A DNA stretch of 64,000 bases, taken from contig CM060312.1 of assembly GCA_030674185.1 (NCBI GenBank), positions 35,691,862 to 35,755,861 on the forward strand. Direction: 5' to 3'. Positions within the stretch are counted from its first letter, which is position 1. Each line of letters opens with the position of its first letter. A program made the position numbers and the translations under genes. The stretch comes from Monoplex corrugatus. Its lineage: Eukaryota > Mollusca > Gastropoda > Littorinimorpha > Ranellidae. The notes below the pieces were generated by a model, which had not been told where the DNA came from, did no database searches, and saw only the letters and a list, made by a program, of their open reading frames with translations. Below, piece by piece: positions 11,391 through 22,202 of the stretch.

Positions 11391-13790
11391 ACCAAAGCAG
11401 CCTCGCAGAAATCTGTGCATAGGCTGAATATCATCCATCTGACAAACGGCAAGGACACCCTCCAAGAGAAGCCCTAGACAAAAATATGACATGAGGTTGA
11501 GGGAGAGAATGTAAAGGTAGAATGGAAATCCTTCCAATGAACTTCTGCAGCTGGTACCCTTGATTTTGTAAAACATAAAGACAGGGGCTGGTTTAAAGAA
11601 AGTGGTAAAGAGTCAGACAGCTCCTTCACAGACTCCACACAGTCTAGTTTAAGGAAAGCAGCGAAGAGATCAACCAGCAATTTGACAAACTCCAAAGTAC
11701 TCACAAGTGAAACCTCAGCAACAAGGCCTGTGAGAAAATGAAGCAAAAATAAAGGCAAAAAAGCCTACAAAATCTGCATGAGATGAAGAACCAATGATGG
11801 TAGACGAAAGCTGCAGAACTCAGGCTGCAGGTGGTGCCAACAACATGAAATCACAGCATGAGTTGGTTCTGATTGGTATCTCTGACCACTCCATTCTGCT
11901 ATACATAAAGCTGACATCTTATCACGCTGGGCTGAGCACTTTAACACGCTGCTAAATAAGGAGTCGTCAGTATATGAGGATGTTATTGTAGCACTCCCCC
12001 AATGACCAGTAAAGGAGTCTTTGGCAAATCCATCCTCCAATATAGAGATCACCAAAACCATGACGAAAACCACGCCTGGGAAATAAAAAGAAGCTGATGG
12101 TCTTCCTGCAGATATCTACATGAATGGGGGCAAGAGGTTACTGGAGAAGCTGACATTCTTTTACAGTCTTTATGGAAGAAGGAAGAGGTTCCTCAAGACT
12201 ATGATCAAGACACATTTACAATAATAAGGGCGATAAGGCCTTATACAATAATCATCGTGGGATACATCTCTCTTGTGAGTTGTGGGGAAGATCCTTGTCA
12301 GAATCATCTTTAACAGAGTAATCACGTATGTGACCAACCACATCATTCCTGGGTCCTAGTGTGGTTTTGTGGTGGAAGAAGCATCACTGACATATTGTTT
12401 GCCATACGCCAACTGCAAGAGAGGTGTCGCGAACAAAATCAGGAGCTACACATTGTGTTTTGTATTTCTCATAGTGACCAAAACATATGACACCATGCAA
12501 TGGAAGAATCTGTGCGAGATATTACGAAAGTTTGGCGTTGCCCTTACACGCTTGTCTCGCTCATTGCTGTCATATACACTGATAAGATGGCCAAAGTCCA
12601 AGAGAATGGAGAGGCATGCGAACCCTTCCCACTACAGCATAAAGTGAAACAAGGATGCGTTCTTACGCTCACACTCTTCACCATCCTCTTTGCAGCAATG
12701 CTGATTGATAAATTCCACGACTTTGACATGGGTGTGAACAGCAAGTTCCACTCAGATGGAAAACTCTTCAACCTGCGGAGACTCTGAGCCAAAACAAAAG
12801 TTCTCCAAGCCGTACTGTGGGAATTTCTCTTCGCAAATGACTATGCACTAACTGCAACTCGCAAGAGGAAATCCAGCCCATCACTGACCAGTTTGCTGCG
12901 GCCTGCAAAAGCTTTGGCCTTACGATTAGCCTCAGTAAGACAAAGGCTATGTTTCAGCCAACATCACCTCAGGCTTCTGGCGCTTCACAATCTGCGATTG
13001 TCATCAACAAACTGGAATTTAAAACTGTAGACAAATTTTGCTATTGGACAGTGCAATGAGCAGTAATAGATACTCTGGTACTGAGTTGGCACTGTTGATC
13101 TCCAAGGCTAACTCTGCATTTGAAGGTTGACTAAGAGGTTGTGGCTAGACCATGATATCAGGGTCGCTACAACGATTGTTGTATACAGAGCAATAGTTTT
13201 GAGCACATCACTGCACCGCCACGAGACTTGGGCTACCTACAAACGCCACATTATACAGCTGGAACAGTTCCACCAAAGATTTCTGTGTAAGATCTGTAAC
13301 ATCACAAGTCAAAATCAAATGTCCATCCTTCAAACTGATAGGAAGTGTGGCTTGCCAGGTATAGAGTTTATACTCATCAAATGCCAGTTTCTTGGGCAGT
13401 GCATGTTGTCTATATGGAAAACAACAATATTCCAGAAACTGTTCTGTATGGACAGCCGAAGCAAGGATGCTTGATCAGGGAAGACCACTTAAGCAATACA
13501 AGAATATTCTGAAAGCTGACCTCATGAGCTGTGGCATTAACACTACCAACTGGGAGGACATTCTCCTCAACAAAGTAAATTGGTGACGGCAGTGCACAGT
13601 CTCATTTGAACAGAATAGAACAAGAACAATTCAACAGAAGACAGTTCAGCGGATGCAGAACCCAAGAACGCAGAACCTCTTTCCATGCAGCGCCTGTGAA
13701 AGAATATGTACCTCCAGGATCGATCTCGTATCCCACATGAAGACCCGTAACACCCGATAAAGGACCACTATGCCTATTCATTCGGTGGAT
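11390..13790 (+). mobile_element. Decayed LINE with C2H2-type tail (copy 1)
   Basis: Across shifting plus-strand frames: HFNTLLNKESSVYEDVIVAL (11935 region), IEITKTMTKT, ADIYMNGGKRLLEKL, VGKILVRIIFNRVIT, then WKNLCEILRKFG, ENGEACEPFPLQHKVKQGCV (RT motif B) and SDGKLFNLRRL. Next come TYKRHIIQLEQFHQRFLCKI and, near 13690-13760, a cysteine/histidine tail CSACERICTSRIDLVSHMKT. It is the same family as 22203-23036 and 59765-60240, and all three end in a zinc-finger-like motif. Stops and frameshifts throughout mark it as old. The LINE clade was not assigned. Confidence 0.8.
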
Positions 13791-13859
13791 CGATGGGAGT
13801 CCATCATCATCATTCTATAGTGCAAAATGGATGCTTTTGGTGTGGACTATTTGCACTGT

Positions 13860-14075
13860 ATAAAGAAAATTATTACTATTATCATTACTTCTATTAGTAG
13901 TAGTAGTTACAATAATATCATCATCAACATATCATCATTTTTTCTTTTTGTTATTATCATTGTCGCCGTCATCATCATCATCATCATCATCATCAGTACT
14001 ATGCACTGTTGTCATCATTATCATCATCATTATAATTATTATTATCATTACTTATGCCATTGGCGTGTAGGACAG
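13860..14075. repeat. ATT/ATC-rich simple repeats
   Basis: Interleaved ATT, AGT and ATC trinucleotide runs. They lie just past the LINE tail and may be its 3' tail expanded. Confidence 0.85.
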
Positions 14076-14396
14076 CAACAAAAGTCCTCCACTTCTGTCT
14101 ATTCCAGGACAAACTTTGCATAGTATGGCAAACGTGTTTCAGTGCTCTAAGTTTCCTTCTATTGTTTGTCGCCAAGTGTTCTTGTATCTTCCTCTCTTGC
14201 TTCTTCTTCTGATGCCCAGTGCAGTCTGAGTGATAATATCCTGATCTCTTCAGATGCTGTGCCCAATCCATCTCCATCGTCCATTCGTGATGACTGCATT
14301 GGGCACGCAGTTGTTGATTGGATGATGTTGAGCAGGAAGATTCGCACGGTTGTTTGGATTTGCAAACTTGTATATGTGCGTGTGCGTGTTCGCGTG

Positions 14397-14414
14397 CTTT
14401 GTGTGTGTGTATGT

Positions 14415-14507
<93 letters not shown>
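14397..14507. repeat. TG microsatellite
   Basis: Nearly pure TG run of about 110 bp embedded in the minus-strand LINE fragment. A run of G residues (14611-14627) lies nearby. Confidence 0.95.
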
Positions 14508-14510
<3 letters not shown>

Positions 14511-14934
14511 CTGATATTTTGTAAGGTCATTTTCTGTCATCGTCCAGCATTCTGAGCTGTAAAGTAGGATGGAAAGGACACAGCGTCAGCTTGGTTTTTA
14601 TGCTGCACGGGAGGGGGGGGGGGGGGCTTCAAAACGTTGTTCATCATTGTCAACGCGTTTCTGGCTTTGCTAAGATGCCTCTTGATGTCACTGCTGCTCC
14701 TTTGTCGTGTCCAGTCTTCCATCTAGAGTTTGTTCCGTCTACTCGGCTTGGCCAGGCGGTTCGGATGTTCATTGTCATCTCTGTTTTCTTCTGGCCAATC
14801 TTTAGACTTACTTGTTATGCGAAGGCGTTGAGACATGATGTTTTCTTCTGCACATGGCGCTGACATGACACATCCTTGTCTTACTGTTGTCTTTACTTCG
14901 AATTTGTGTTCACTTTTTCTGTAATAAAAATGAA

Positions 14935-15252
14935 GTTAGCGTAAAACAATTTGATGAGAAAGACTATTTGCTGTGGGATCCCATATCTATGAGTGTACAT
15001 CATAGACTGTGCCTGCATATGCTGTCAAAGGCCTTTTGAAAGTCCACAAAGTTGATGTACTGCTGAATCTGCCACTCTGTGTCTGTAATAATAGTTAGCG
15101 TAAAACATTTTGACGAGAAAGACTATTTGCTGTGGGATCCCATATCTATGAGTGTACATCATAGACTGTGCCTGCGTATGCTGTCAAAGGCCTTTTGAAA
15201 GTCCACAAAGTTGATGTACTGCTGAATCTGCCACTCTGTGTCTGTAATAATA
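14935..15252. repeat. 159-bp tandem duplication within a LINE RT palm
   Basis: Units 14935-15093 and 15094-15252 differ at only a few positions (for example CAATTTGATGAG against CATTTTGACGAG). Both encode the RT motif A segment on the minus strand. Confidence 0.9.
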
Positions 15253-15309
15253 AACATGACCCAGAAAACAGGACACCAATAGTTTACGGTTGAGAAACTG
15301 CGTACTCTC

Positions 15310-15900
15310 AGAGGGAAGAGCGTGTTTTTCATGTCGCTGAAGAAGAAGTTCGAAGATTTACTGGATAATGAAGACTATACACAGCCAATCCCAGATGAAG
15401 TCAACATCAAATGGGAACAAATCAAAACAGTATACTTTCAAACCAGTGAACAAAGGAGATGAAGATTAAAGAGCAGATTACAAAAATACCTGGAAAACCA
15501 TTGAAAAGAGGATAGCCCCGAAGAAAAAAAAGGCCAATTCATATAAACTTAATGAGATGTATAAAGCACAATACAAGGAAGCTGAACGAACCGTGAAAAT
15601 GATGGCAACAGCAGATAAATGGACGTACGTGGGCATCCTTGCAAGTTAGGCAGACAATGCAGCTAGTGGAGGAGAGTAGGGGCAATTTAAAAGATCACTA
15701 AAATGGTTTGTGGTATTTATCATGGAACCACCGACAGACCAGTCACAGATGAGCAACGAAAAATTCTTATGCCAGAAGCAGAACAAAAAGCTCCATGGAC
15801 TGAGCACTTTAACCATTAGGCACTTCCAGAACGAAGGATTACATATTCTTTTGGCATGGCAAGGGCTCATGAAATGAAAAAGGAACTTAAGGAAGGCATT
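15310..15900 (+). mobile_element. LINE linker remnant
   Basis: Plus-strand pieces (EMYKAQYKEAERTVKMMATA, then ADKWTYVGILAS, ADNAASGG, a PTDQSQMSNEKFL-type block and a shifted WTEHF-type block) match the segment between endonuclease and RT in LINEs: ..KADKKKYVDDLA..AEKAA..RPV.D..G......RW.EHF. It is strongly decayed. It lies in the opposite orientation to the preceding fragment. Confidence 0.5.
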
Positions 15901-15962
15901 TGAAGTTATCTTAACCGAAGTTAATCGACGAGTTGAAACAGACGTAAAAACAGCTTTGCCCA

Positions 15963-16340
15963 GGACCATAGTAATGCTTGAAGGTATGGAGAAGTTGAAG
16001 TTATTGAGCCTTGACGTTAAAAGGTTTTCACTGCATTTGAATTTTTTTCCCGCTGTTTTACACCCATTCGTTCCTCACCTGTCTCACCTGTCGGCGTCAC
16101 CGGGTGCAGTGTTGGCCGCTACACTCTGTAACACAGCTGCTAAGAGCTTTGGCCAGTACCTTAGTAATGCTTGAAGATAAGGGTAAGTTGAAGTTATCGA
16201 GTCTTGCCGTTAAGAGGTTTTCACTGTATTTGAATTTTTTCCCCGCTGTTTTACACCCATTCGTTTCTGACCTGTCTCACCTGTCGGCGTTACCGGGTTC
16301 GGTGTTGGCCGCTGCACTCTGTAACACAGCTACTCTCCTC
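15963..16340. repeat. Two diverged tandem copies of a 193-bp unit
   Basis: The unit starting TAGTAATGCTTGAAG at 15969 recurs at 16162. It includes GAGGTTTTCACTG, CCCGCTGTTTTACACCCATT, ACCTGTCTCACCTGTCGGCG and GTTGGCCGCT. Several substitutions separate the copies. Confidence 0.85.
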
Positions 16341-17240
16341 AAAATGGCTCTGTTTTGACTTTAAGTTTATGGACAACTTCCTGAATATTTAGGCCACTGT
16401 TGTTGTGTTCTCGATGTATGAGATTGGAGGTCTACCTTTCTTCCTTTTTGCCTTTGTTTTTCCTTGAAAAATGGTTGCCATGAGATCTGTGTTCTTATTA
16501 TGTGACACATGGCCTCTCTGACGGGGGCAGACTGCATCACCATCGCATTTTTGACTCCAACCCATTCCTGTAAGGTGACGGGCGTCTCTGCTGTTGACCC
16601 CTTTTTCATCTGGGTTGGAATCGTGTCTCTGCTATCTCAAGGCCAAGTTGCCCTTGGGACAGGTGGCTTAACCACTAGTCCAGCAGATACTGGCAGCATA
16701 TAGGGAACATTTTAAGCTTTTTCAATTCACTTTTGTTCCTCCTCGACCATATCCAGCTGGAATTGTCTTCAGGCACTTAAGCCATCGCCTTTAGAGCTCT
16801 GGTCCTTTCTTTCCAAGTACGATTGATCTGTTTTATGTCATACGCAGATGTGCCGAACCACCCACATGCTCCAACCTCTATGGCAACGGTTTGGCTACAA
16901 GCCGGATTTCCTAAAGTTGCTGGCTAGACTGGTATATTTTTCAGTCTTCTAGATAAGAGTTTCCTCCACTCTACTTTCATACGGTACAGTGAGTTGAGTC
17001 AGAATGTTTTGTTTTGATAAATGGGAATGGAGAACTATAGCCAGTCTCCAAGATGGTCAAGGCTCATGAAGTCTGGGTGATCCCCCCCCCCCCCCCATTT
17101 TGGAAGATTTGCTGTGCACTCCTTGTCACCCACTCCATCTACCAGACCTTGCTCCCATGCTTCGGACACCGCAGCTTTTTCAGGCCTCCTATCATGTAGA
17201 TGATTGCCGAAACTTCTGATTAAGACATCCATCATAACGG
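16340..17240. other. Unassigned, probably decayed repeat
   Basis: Short minus-strand frames (16367-16609, 17035-17235) look like eroded mobile-element coding sequence, but I cannot name a family. A run of 14 C residues lies at 17083-17096. Confidence 0.35.
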
Positions 17241-17300
17241 TGCTTTAGCCTTGTGAGGCCTGACGATCTTGGATGCCTGGGTTCAAACCCGGGCAGTGAT
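17241..17300 (+). repeat. tRNA-like stretch, possible SINE head
   Basis: A box-A-like TAGCCTTGTGAGG is followed about 32 bp later by a box-B-like GGGTTCAAACC. It cannot fold into a full tRNA cloverleaf. The neighbouring 17341-17471 segment is a dispersed repeat, so a tRNA-derived SINE is the likeliest reading. Confidence 0.4.
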
Positions 17301-17340
17301 CAATTTTCTATGAAAAAAAAAATGGCGACAGCAGAAAGTC

Positions 17341-17471
17341 GAATCATGACCTGGATGTGGCCCAGCCCCTTTGGACTGTTAGGAGTTATGGGCAGAAACA
17401 CTTGCTTCACAGAGGTTTCTTTTCTGAGGACTTTCTGTTGACTCTCCCCAAAGTTTCTTGCTACTGACAAC
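17341..17471 (+). repeat. Dispersed SINE-like core (copy 1)
   Basis: This 130-bp block (with CATGACCTGGATGTGGCCCA, AGAAACACTTGCTTCACAGA and CAAAGTTTCTTGCTACTGAC) matches the reverse complement of 57821-57948 along its whole length with scattered differences. It follows the tRNA-like stretch. Confidence 0.75.
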
Positions 17472-17698
17472 ACCTATCCACTTATAACCAAGCGAATAAC
17501 AGGTACCAAACTTCACAATGAAGCTGGAAGGAAAACATTCATTATGCAACAACTGACGATACGAAGCATTTACGCCGTAATATGACATTAACACACACGC
17601 TTAGCAAAAAACTGATGAAACAACACAGCAAAACACAAAAAGTAAAATATTACTGCTACACAACGACTGATGACACAAAGCACTGATACCTATGATAC

Positions 17699-17893
17699 TG
17701 TAGAAATGCAACAAACAGTTCTTACAATTAAAAACACGGGAAACCCTTAGATAGGTCCCACAACTTTTAATGCGATCTTTTTTTGACGATCCGTTGAACA
17801 GGACGGAAGTGGTAACCATGTAAACAAAACAAGGGAAGTAACTATCTAAACAAAACAAGGAAAGTTAATCACTCACTAGAGTGAGACGCTACA
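17699..17893 (-). repeat. 3' LTR of the Gypsy element
   Basis: 195 bp, identical base for base to 21959-22153. Begins TG and ends CA, bounded outside by the ATAC target duplication. Confidence 0.95.
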
Positions 17894-17906
17894 TTACCCC
17901 CTTCCC
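17894..17906 (-). other. Polypurine tract
   Basis: On the element's coding strand GGGAAGGGGGTAA lies directly against the 3' LTR, the expected primer for plus-strand DNA synthesis. Confidence 0.8.
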
Positions 17907-17957
17907 AGCGGAGTACAATTACGTAGCGAATTGTCAAGGAATGAATGAGAATGACTG

Positions 17958-20900
17958 TCAACAGAATCTTGCTGGTAACCGTGAAATGCGACCAGAGCGG
18001 GTCAAGGTTTCTGGATGTGTGACTGGGGATGATGATGGCACAGTCATTGACTCAGTGGAGGTTGGTGGCAATAGTGATGGTGGTGATGCCTCAGCAGATG
18101 AACCCAGTCTCTTGTCATCTGAAGATGTGAGCGATGTCACAAAAGCAGCTTTGAGACAATCAATTGAAACCTTCTCTGAGCGGCCTTTGATGTCTTGGGT
18201 AAAGTACTTATCACTGATGTCAATGATGCGATAAGGGCCTTCATAAGGTCGCTGAAGTGGATGCCGGTGACAGTCAGTTCGAACATAGACATAACCTGTT
18301 GAGGCCAAGTTTGTTGGTACGTAGGCAGATTGTTGTCCATGGAACTTTGGTGCTGGAGGTTGTACTGAGCGCATGGTGTGTTGAAGACGTTTGAGAAATG
18401 TAGAGTCTGGTTCAACAGTCCGTGGCGTCAAGCGGCTGAAGGAATTCACCAGGAAGGCGAAGAGTTGAGCCATAGACCAGCTCAGCTGGAGAACAGTCAG
18501 GGTCCACTCGCCAAGAAGATCGAATTCCCAACAAAACCATGGGCAGTTCTGCAACCCAGTCAGGGCTAGTAGTGCGAGCTTTGAGTGCTGCCTTGAGCTG
18601 ACGGTGAAAACGCTCAACCATGCCATTCGCCTGGGGGTGATAGGCTGTAGTTGTGTGTGTCTCAATGCCCAAAAGCTTGTTACACTCTGCCCAAAGAGTT
18701 GAGGTGAATTGCCTGCCGTGGTCTGAGATAATGTCTTCTGGAACCCCAAACCTGGCGATCCAGTGCTGGACGAGAGCTGTAGCGCAGGTAGAAGCATGAG
18801 CATCTGGGAGAGGAATGGCTTCTGGCCATCTGGTGAAACGGTCAATGATGGTGAAGAGATAGGTCATGCCCTGGCTGGCTGTCAAAGGCCCAACAAGGTC
18901 CACATGCAAACTGCAGAATCTGGTATTTGGTAGTGGACGTTCTACTAGTGGTGCTCTTGTGTGTCGATGAATTTTGGAGGTTTGGCAGGCATGACATTCT
19001 TTGCACCACTTGCGTATGTCACGTTTCATACCATGCCACACAAAACGTTGGCTGATGGCTCGTTGAGTGGGACGTGCACCTGCATGTGAGAGTCCATGAA
19101 TGTGGTCAAAGACTAAGCGAGTCCAGGAATTTGGTAGCACTGGCCTCTGGACACCAGTAGATGTATCACAGAGCAGGGTTGATGTCCCAAGCTGAACATC
19201 TTGTAGATGGAGACCAGAGGTAGCTGTGCGATAGGCTTCCATCTCACCAGACTGAACCTGATCTTGAGCAAGACAATTGAAGTCACCCACGGAGGAGATA
19301 CAGTGTTCTTCAGAAATGGAGTTGGTGCTGAAACGTGAAAGGGCATCAGCTACCACATTGAACTTGCCCTGTATGTACTGGATGTTAGTGGTGAACTCAG
19401 CAATATAGGAAAGATGTCTTGTCTGCCGAGGGGAGCGGTCAGTTTGACTCTTGAGAGCTGACGTCAAGGGTTTGTGATCAGTGTACAGCGCAAAAGGTCG
19501 TCCCTCCAAAAAATGTCTGAAATGCTTGATGGCAGTGTAGGCTGCAAGAAGTTCACGATCAAAAGCACTATACTTCTTTTCTGTTTCAGAAAGTTTTCTG
19601 GAGAAGAAGGCGAGCGGTACCCAGGACTGGCCTTGATGTTGTTCAAGTTGAGCACCTACAGCAGTGTTGGATGCATCTACTGTGAGACTTGTCGGCGCGT
19701 CTGTTTGAGGGTGATGTAGCAGTACCGCCTCATTGAGTGCTTCCTTGGCTTTTTCAAATGCAGTTTGGCATTCTGCCGACCACTCAATGGTTTGTCCTTT
19801 ACCGCTTGCTTGGGAATGAAGTGGAGCCAGGATGCCCGCAACTTGTGGGATGAAACGATGATAGTAATTCATCATCCCTAGAAACCGTTGAAGGCTGGTG
19901 CGATCAGCAGGCGCAGCACAGTCACAGAGGGCAGCTACCCGGTCAGGGAGTGGACGTATTCCTTGAGCAGTGACGCGATGCCCAAGAAAATCCAACTCAC
20001 TGGCACCAAAAAACACACTTGCCTTTGTTGATGACCAGTCCATTGGCCGAAAGGAGTTGGAAAAGTTGTCGCAGGTGTTCAAGATGTTCTTCGTGTGAGT
20101 GACTTGCAACAAGGATGTCATCAACGTAGACAAAAGTGAAGGGAATGTTCCGTAGAATACCATCCATAAGACGCTGGAAAGCCTGGGCTGCATTCTTGAG
20201 GCCGAAAGGCATGCGGAGAAACTCCCAGAGGCCAAAGGGTGTGATGATGGCAGTCTTAGCAATAGAAAATGGTGCCATAGGAATCTGATGATAGCCCTGA
20301 CGAGATCAATCTTGGAGAAAATGGTGCATCCTGCCAGGTGATTGTTGAAATCCTGAATGTGAGGCAAAGGATATCGATCATCTTTGGTAGCAGTGTTGAG
20401 TTGTCTGTAGTCACCGCAGGGTCGCCACTGGCCATTCGACTTGGGAACCACATGTAGGGGTGAAGACCAAGGTGAGTTGGACCGACGAATAATACCCATC
20501 TCTTCCATTTTCAGGAATTCAGCCTTGGCAGCTGCAAGTTTTTCTGGGTTTAAACGTCGGGCATGAGCATGAACTGGTGGGCCATGGGTGATGATGTGAT
20601 GCTCAACACCATGTTTATTGACAGTGGAGTCAAAATGTGGTGTGAGTAACTCTGGAAAACTGTTGAAGAAGATCAGAGTACGCGTTGTGGGGAAAAAGTG
20701 AAAGGCCTGCCACAGACAAAGGTGCATCTGTACTTTTGAGAGAAGTAGAAACATTGTCCAAGGACAGGAGACGTTTGCCCTTGAGATCAATGATGAGTGA
20801 ATGAGTGATGAAAAAATCAGCACCAAGAATGGGACGAGTTACGTCAGCAAGATAGAATTCATGTGAATAGAGGTTTTTTGAACTGATTTCCAATGTGATG

Positions 20901-21220
20901 TTGCGTTTGCCCCAGGTTTTGATGGAAGTTCCATTGGCAGCAGAAAGGGGTGTAGAGGGTGGGTTAGTCTTGCGATCCTTTGCAGAGGCAGGATACACTG
21001 ATACATCAGCACCAGTATCGATCAAGAAGGATTGGCCAGTGCGACGATCTAAAACAGAGAACGTGTTTGAGCTTGAGATGCCAGCCGCTACCACGTTTAG
21101 CGACCGGCTTTGCCGTTTCCCGCCAATGATGTGTCTTGTTTGTTCTTCAGAAGAGATGCAAACTTGCAGCCAGGCTGACAGCGATGGGCATCTGGTCCAA
21201 ATCTCAGATGGTAGAAACAC
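17958..21220 (-). pseudogene. pol: Gypsy pol: protease, RT, RNase H, integrase, broken by four 1-base indels
   Basis: The protease (LIDTGADVSVYPA) follows in the -1 frame relative to gag. The RT shows IIRRSNSPWSSPLHVVPK, WRPCGDYRQLN, FSKIDL (motif A), MPFGLKNAAQAFQRLMDG and the catalytic FVYVDDILVAS. The RNase H region has LTVDASNTAVGAQLEQ and YTDHKPL. The integrase has the HHCC zinc module (WCKECHACQ), a DDE core (HVDLVGPL, ISDHGRQFTS, ANGMVERFHRQLK) and a GPY/F end (RPYEGPYRIIDIS). The frame breaks at 20656-20659 (extra base in an A run), 20295-20297 (missing base in a C run), 20008-20013 (extra base in an A run) and about 18412-18425 (extra base). Without these four, pol would be one frame throughout. 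Three of the four are in homopolymers, so base-calling errors are possible. Confidence 0.92.
21080..21121 (-). promoter_or_regulatory. Programmed -1 ribosomal frameshift signal (gag to pol)
   Basis: On the coding strand the heptamer G GGA AAC (21121-21115) lies in the gag frame, eight codons before the gag stop. A 6-nt spacer (21114-21109) is followed by an 11-bp stem: arm GCCGGTCGCTA, loop AACGTGG, arm TAGCGGCTGGC, with nine Watson-Crick pairs and two G-U pairs. The protease frame is exactly -1 to gag. Heptamer, spacing and stem match the classic retroviral-type signal. Confidence 0.85.
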
Positions 21221-21927
21221 ACAGAAGACTGTGAAGCTGGATATGAATTGCCCTGTTGAGGTGAGCGGGGGTTTCGCTGAAATCTTTTAGCTGCAGATAC
21301 AGCTTCCACAGATGGGCTGATGGTCCCAGCATGTGTGTCAGATGGAACCATTGAAATCTGCTGGACACTGGCGGTGCGTGTTTCCCAGATATGGTCCGCA
21401 GCTTCAGCAAGCTCTACTATATCAGCAATGTTATGTCCTGCAAGGATGCTTCGAATGTCTGCAGGAAGGTTTGATAAGAACAATGCACGCTTCAGTGTCT
21501 GTGGGTCATCATTGAGTGCGTTGATCTTGCGCATGAGGGCAGTAGGGCGTTTGTCACCAAGTCCATTAAGATTGAGTAGTTCAGCATCTTTCTGGGCCTG
21601 GGATTTTCCAAAGGTCTTGATGAGAGCACTTTTTAAAGTGTCATATTTGTTCATAGCTGGTGGATTGGTGAGAATTGATTGCATTTCATCAGCAGTGTTA
21701 ATGTCGAGTGCACTGACAACATAGTCATATTTTGTTTGATCTTGGGTGATAGCTTTGGTGCCAAACTGGGCTTCAACCCTTGCGAACCACACTTCTGGAG
21801 ATTTAATCCAGAATTCTGGAAGCTTCACAGACACTGCATTCACTTCACTGGCTGGCTGACTAGCAAGAGCCTGCATTTGAGTCACCAAGTTGGCCAGAAT
21901 ACTTGCTTCAGAAGAGTCTTGAGCCAT
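21097..21927 (-). CDS. gag: Gypsy gag polyprotein, intact
   Basis: A 276-residue open frame begins 13 bp after the primer-binding site. It has the capsid-like LPEFWIKSPEVWFARVEAQF and DYVVSALDINTADEM typical of Ty3/Gypsy gag, and a C-terminal cysteine/histidine block CFYHLRFGPDAHRCQPGC that likely binds nucleic acid. The product would form the particle that packages the element RNA. The frame has no break, in contrast to pol. The last 30 codons hold the frameshift signal. Confidence 0.9.
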   Translation of the reverse strand: MAQDSSEASILANLVTQMQALASQPASEVNAVSVKLPEFWIKSPEVWFARVEAQFGTKAITQDQTKYDYVVSALDINTADEMQSILTNPPAMNKYDTLKSALIKTFGKSQAQKDAELLNLNGLGDKRPTALMRKINALNDDPQTLKRALFLSNLPADIRSILAGHNIADIVELAEAADHIWETRTASVQQISMVPSDTHAGTISPSVEAVSAAKRFQRNPRSPQQGNSYPASQSSVCFYHLRFGPDAHRCQPGCKFASLLKNKQDTSLAGNGKAGR

Positions 21928-21940
21928 TTCTTGCGTTGTA

Positions 21941-21957
21941 TCACGTCGGGGTCACCA
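21941..21957 (-). other. Primer-binding site matching tRNA-Trp
   Basis: On the plus strand the 17 bases TCACGTCGGGGTCACCA equal the 3' end of animal tRNA-Trp with its CCA. The element RNA therefore carries the complement, TGGTGACCCCGACGTGA, one base inside the 5' LTR. Confidence 0.85.
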
Positions 21958-21958
21958 A

Positions 21959-22153
21959 TGTAGAAATGCAACAAACAGTTCTTACAATTAAAAACACGGG
22001 AAACCCTTAGATAGGTCCCACAACTTTTAATGCGATCTTTTTTTGACGATCCGTTGAACAGGACGGAAGTGGTAACCATGTAAACAAAACAAGGGAAGTA
22101 ACTATCTAAACAAAACAAGGAAAGTTAATCACTCACTAGAGTGAGACGCTACA
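21959..22153 (-). repeat. 5' LTR of the Gypsy element
   Basis: 195 bp, identical to 17699-17893; carries the element promoter by position, though no clear TATA box is visible. Confidence 0.95.
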
Positions 22154-22202
22154 ATACAACACGAATGCACCTATCCAAGGAAACTGACAAAACTAAGCTT
22201 AC

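Larger units (their letters stand above)
14085..15270 (-). mobile_element. Decayed LINE fragment (RT and C-terminal part)
   Basis: The minus-strand order is RT palm (INFVDFQKAFDSI, within 15250-14935), then SDIKRHLSKARNALTMMNNV (about 14690-14640), LLYSSECWTMTEND (14570-14530), VITNGRWRWIGHSI (14290-14250) and the tail RRKLRALKHVC..QSLSWNRQKWRTFVAVLHA, ending near 14085. These are the usual last blocks of a LINE whose tail reads GKRKRGRPK..W..VAALHA. A TG microsatellite and a G run have expanded inside it, and its RT palm is duplicated in tandem. Confidence 0.7.
17699..22153 (-). mobile_element. Gypsy-type LTR retrotransposon, complete and recent
   Basis: A 4455-bp element in minus orientation with two identical 195-bp LTRs (TGTAGAAATG..GACGCTACA), flanked by the 4-bp target duplication ATAC (17695-17698 and 22154-22157). 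In coding order it has a primer-binding site, gag, a frameshift signal, pol (protease, RT, RNase H, integrase) and a polypurine tract. LTR identity means a recent insertion, yet pol carries four single-base breaks. The element was probably mobile not long ago. It is close in layout to Ty3/Gypsy elements; there is no env. Confidence 0.95.

Noticed and set aside
14159..14555. Long open frames over TG/CA runs on both strands
   Set aside because: Pure dinucleotide repeats are open in several frames and encode only alternating two-residue peptides. The same holds at 8272-8544, 26108-26685, 42258-42587, 56880-57240, 58019-58990, 60516-60881 and 62037-63225.
17241..17300. Functional tRNA gene
   Set aside because: Box-like motifs are present, but acceptor and anticodon stems do not form; a SINE head is likelier.
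20895..21290. Plus-strand open frames across the Gypsy element
   Set aside because: They are antisense to gag and pol and show no domain of their own; likewise 19474-19719, 21320-21963 and 17881-18234.
21941..21957. tRNA-Trp 3' end as evidence for a tRNA gene
   Set aside because: Only 17 bases match, and they sit one base from the 5' LTR, so this is the primer-binding site.
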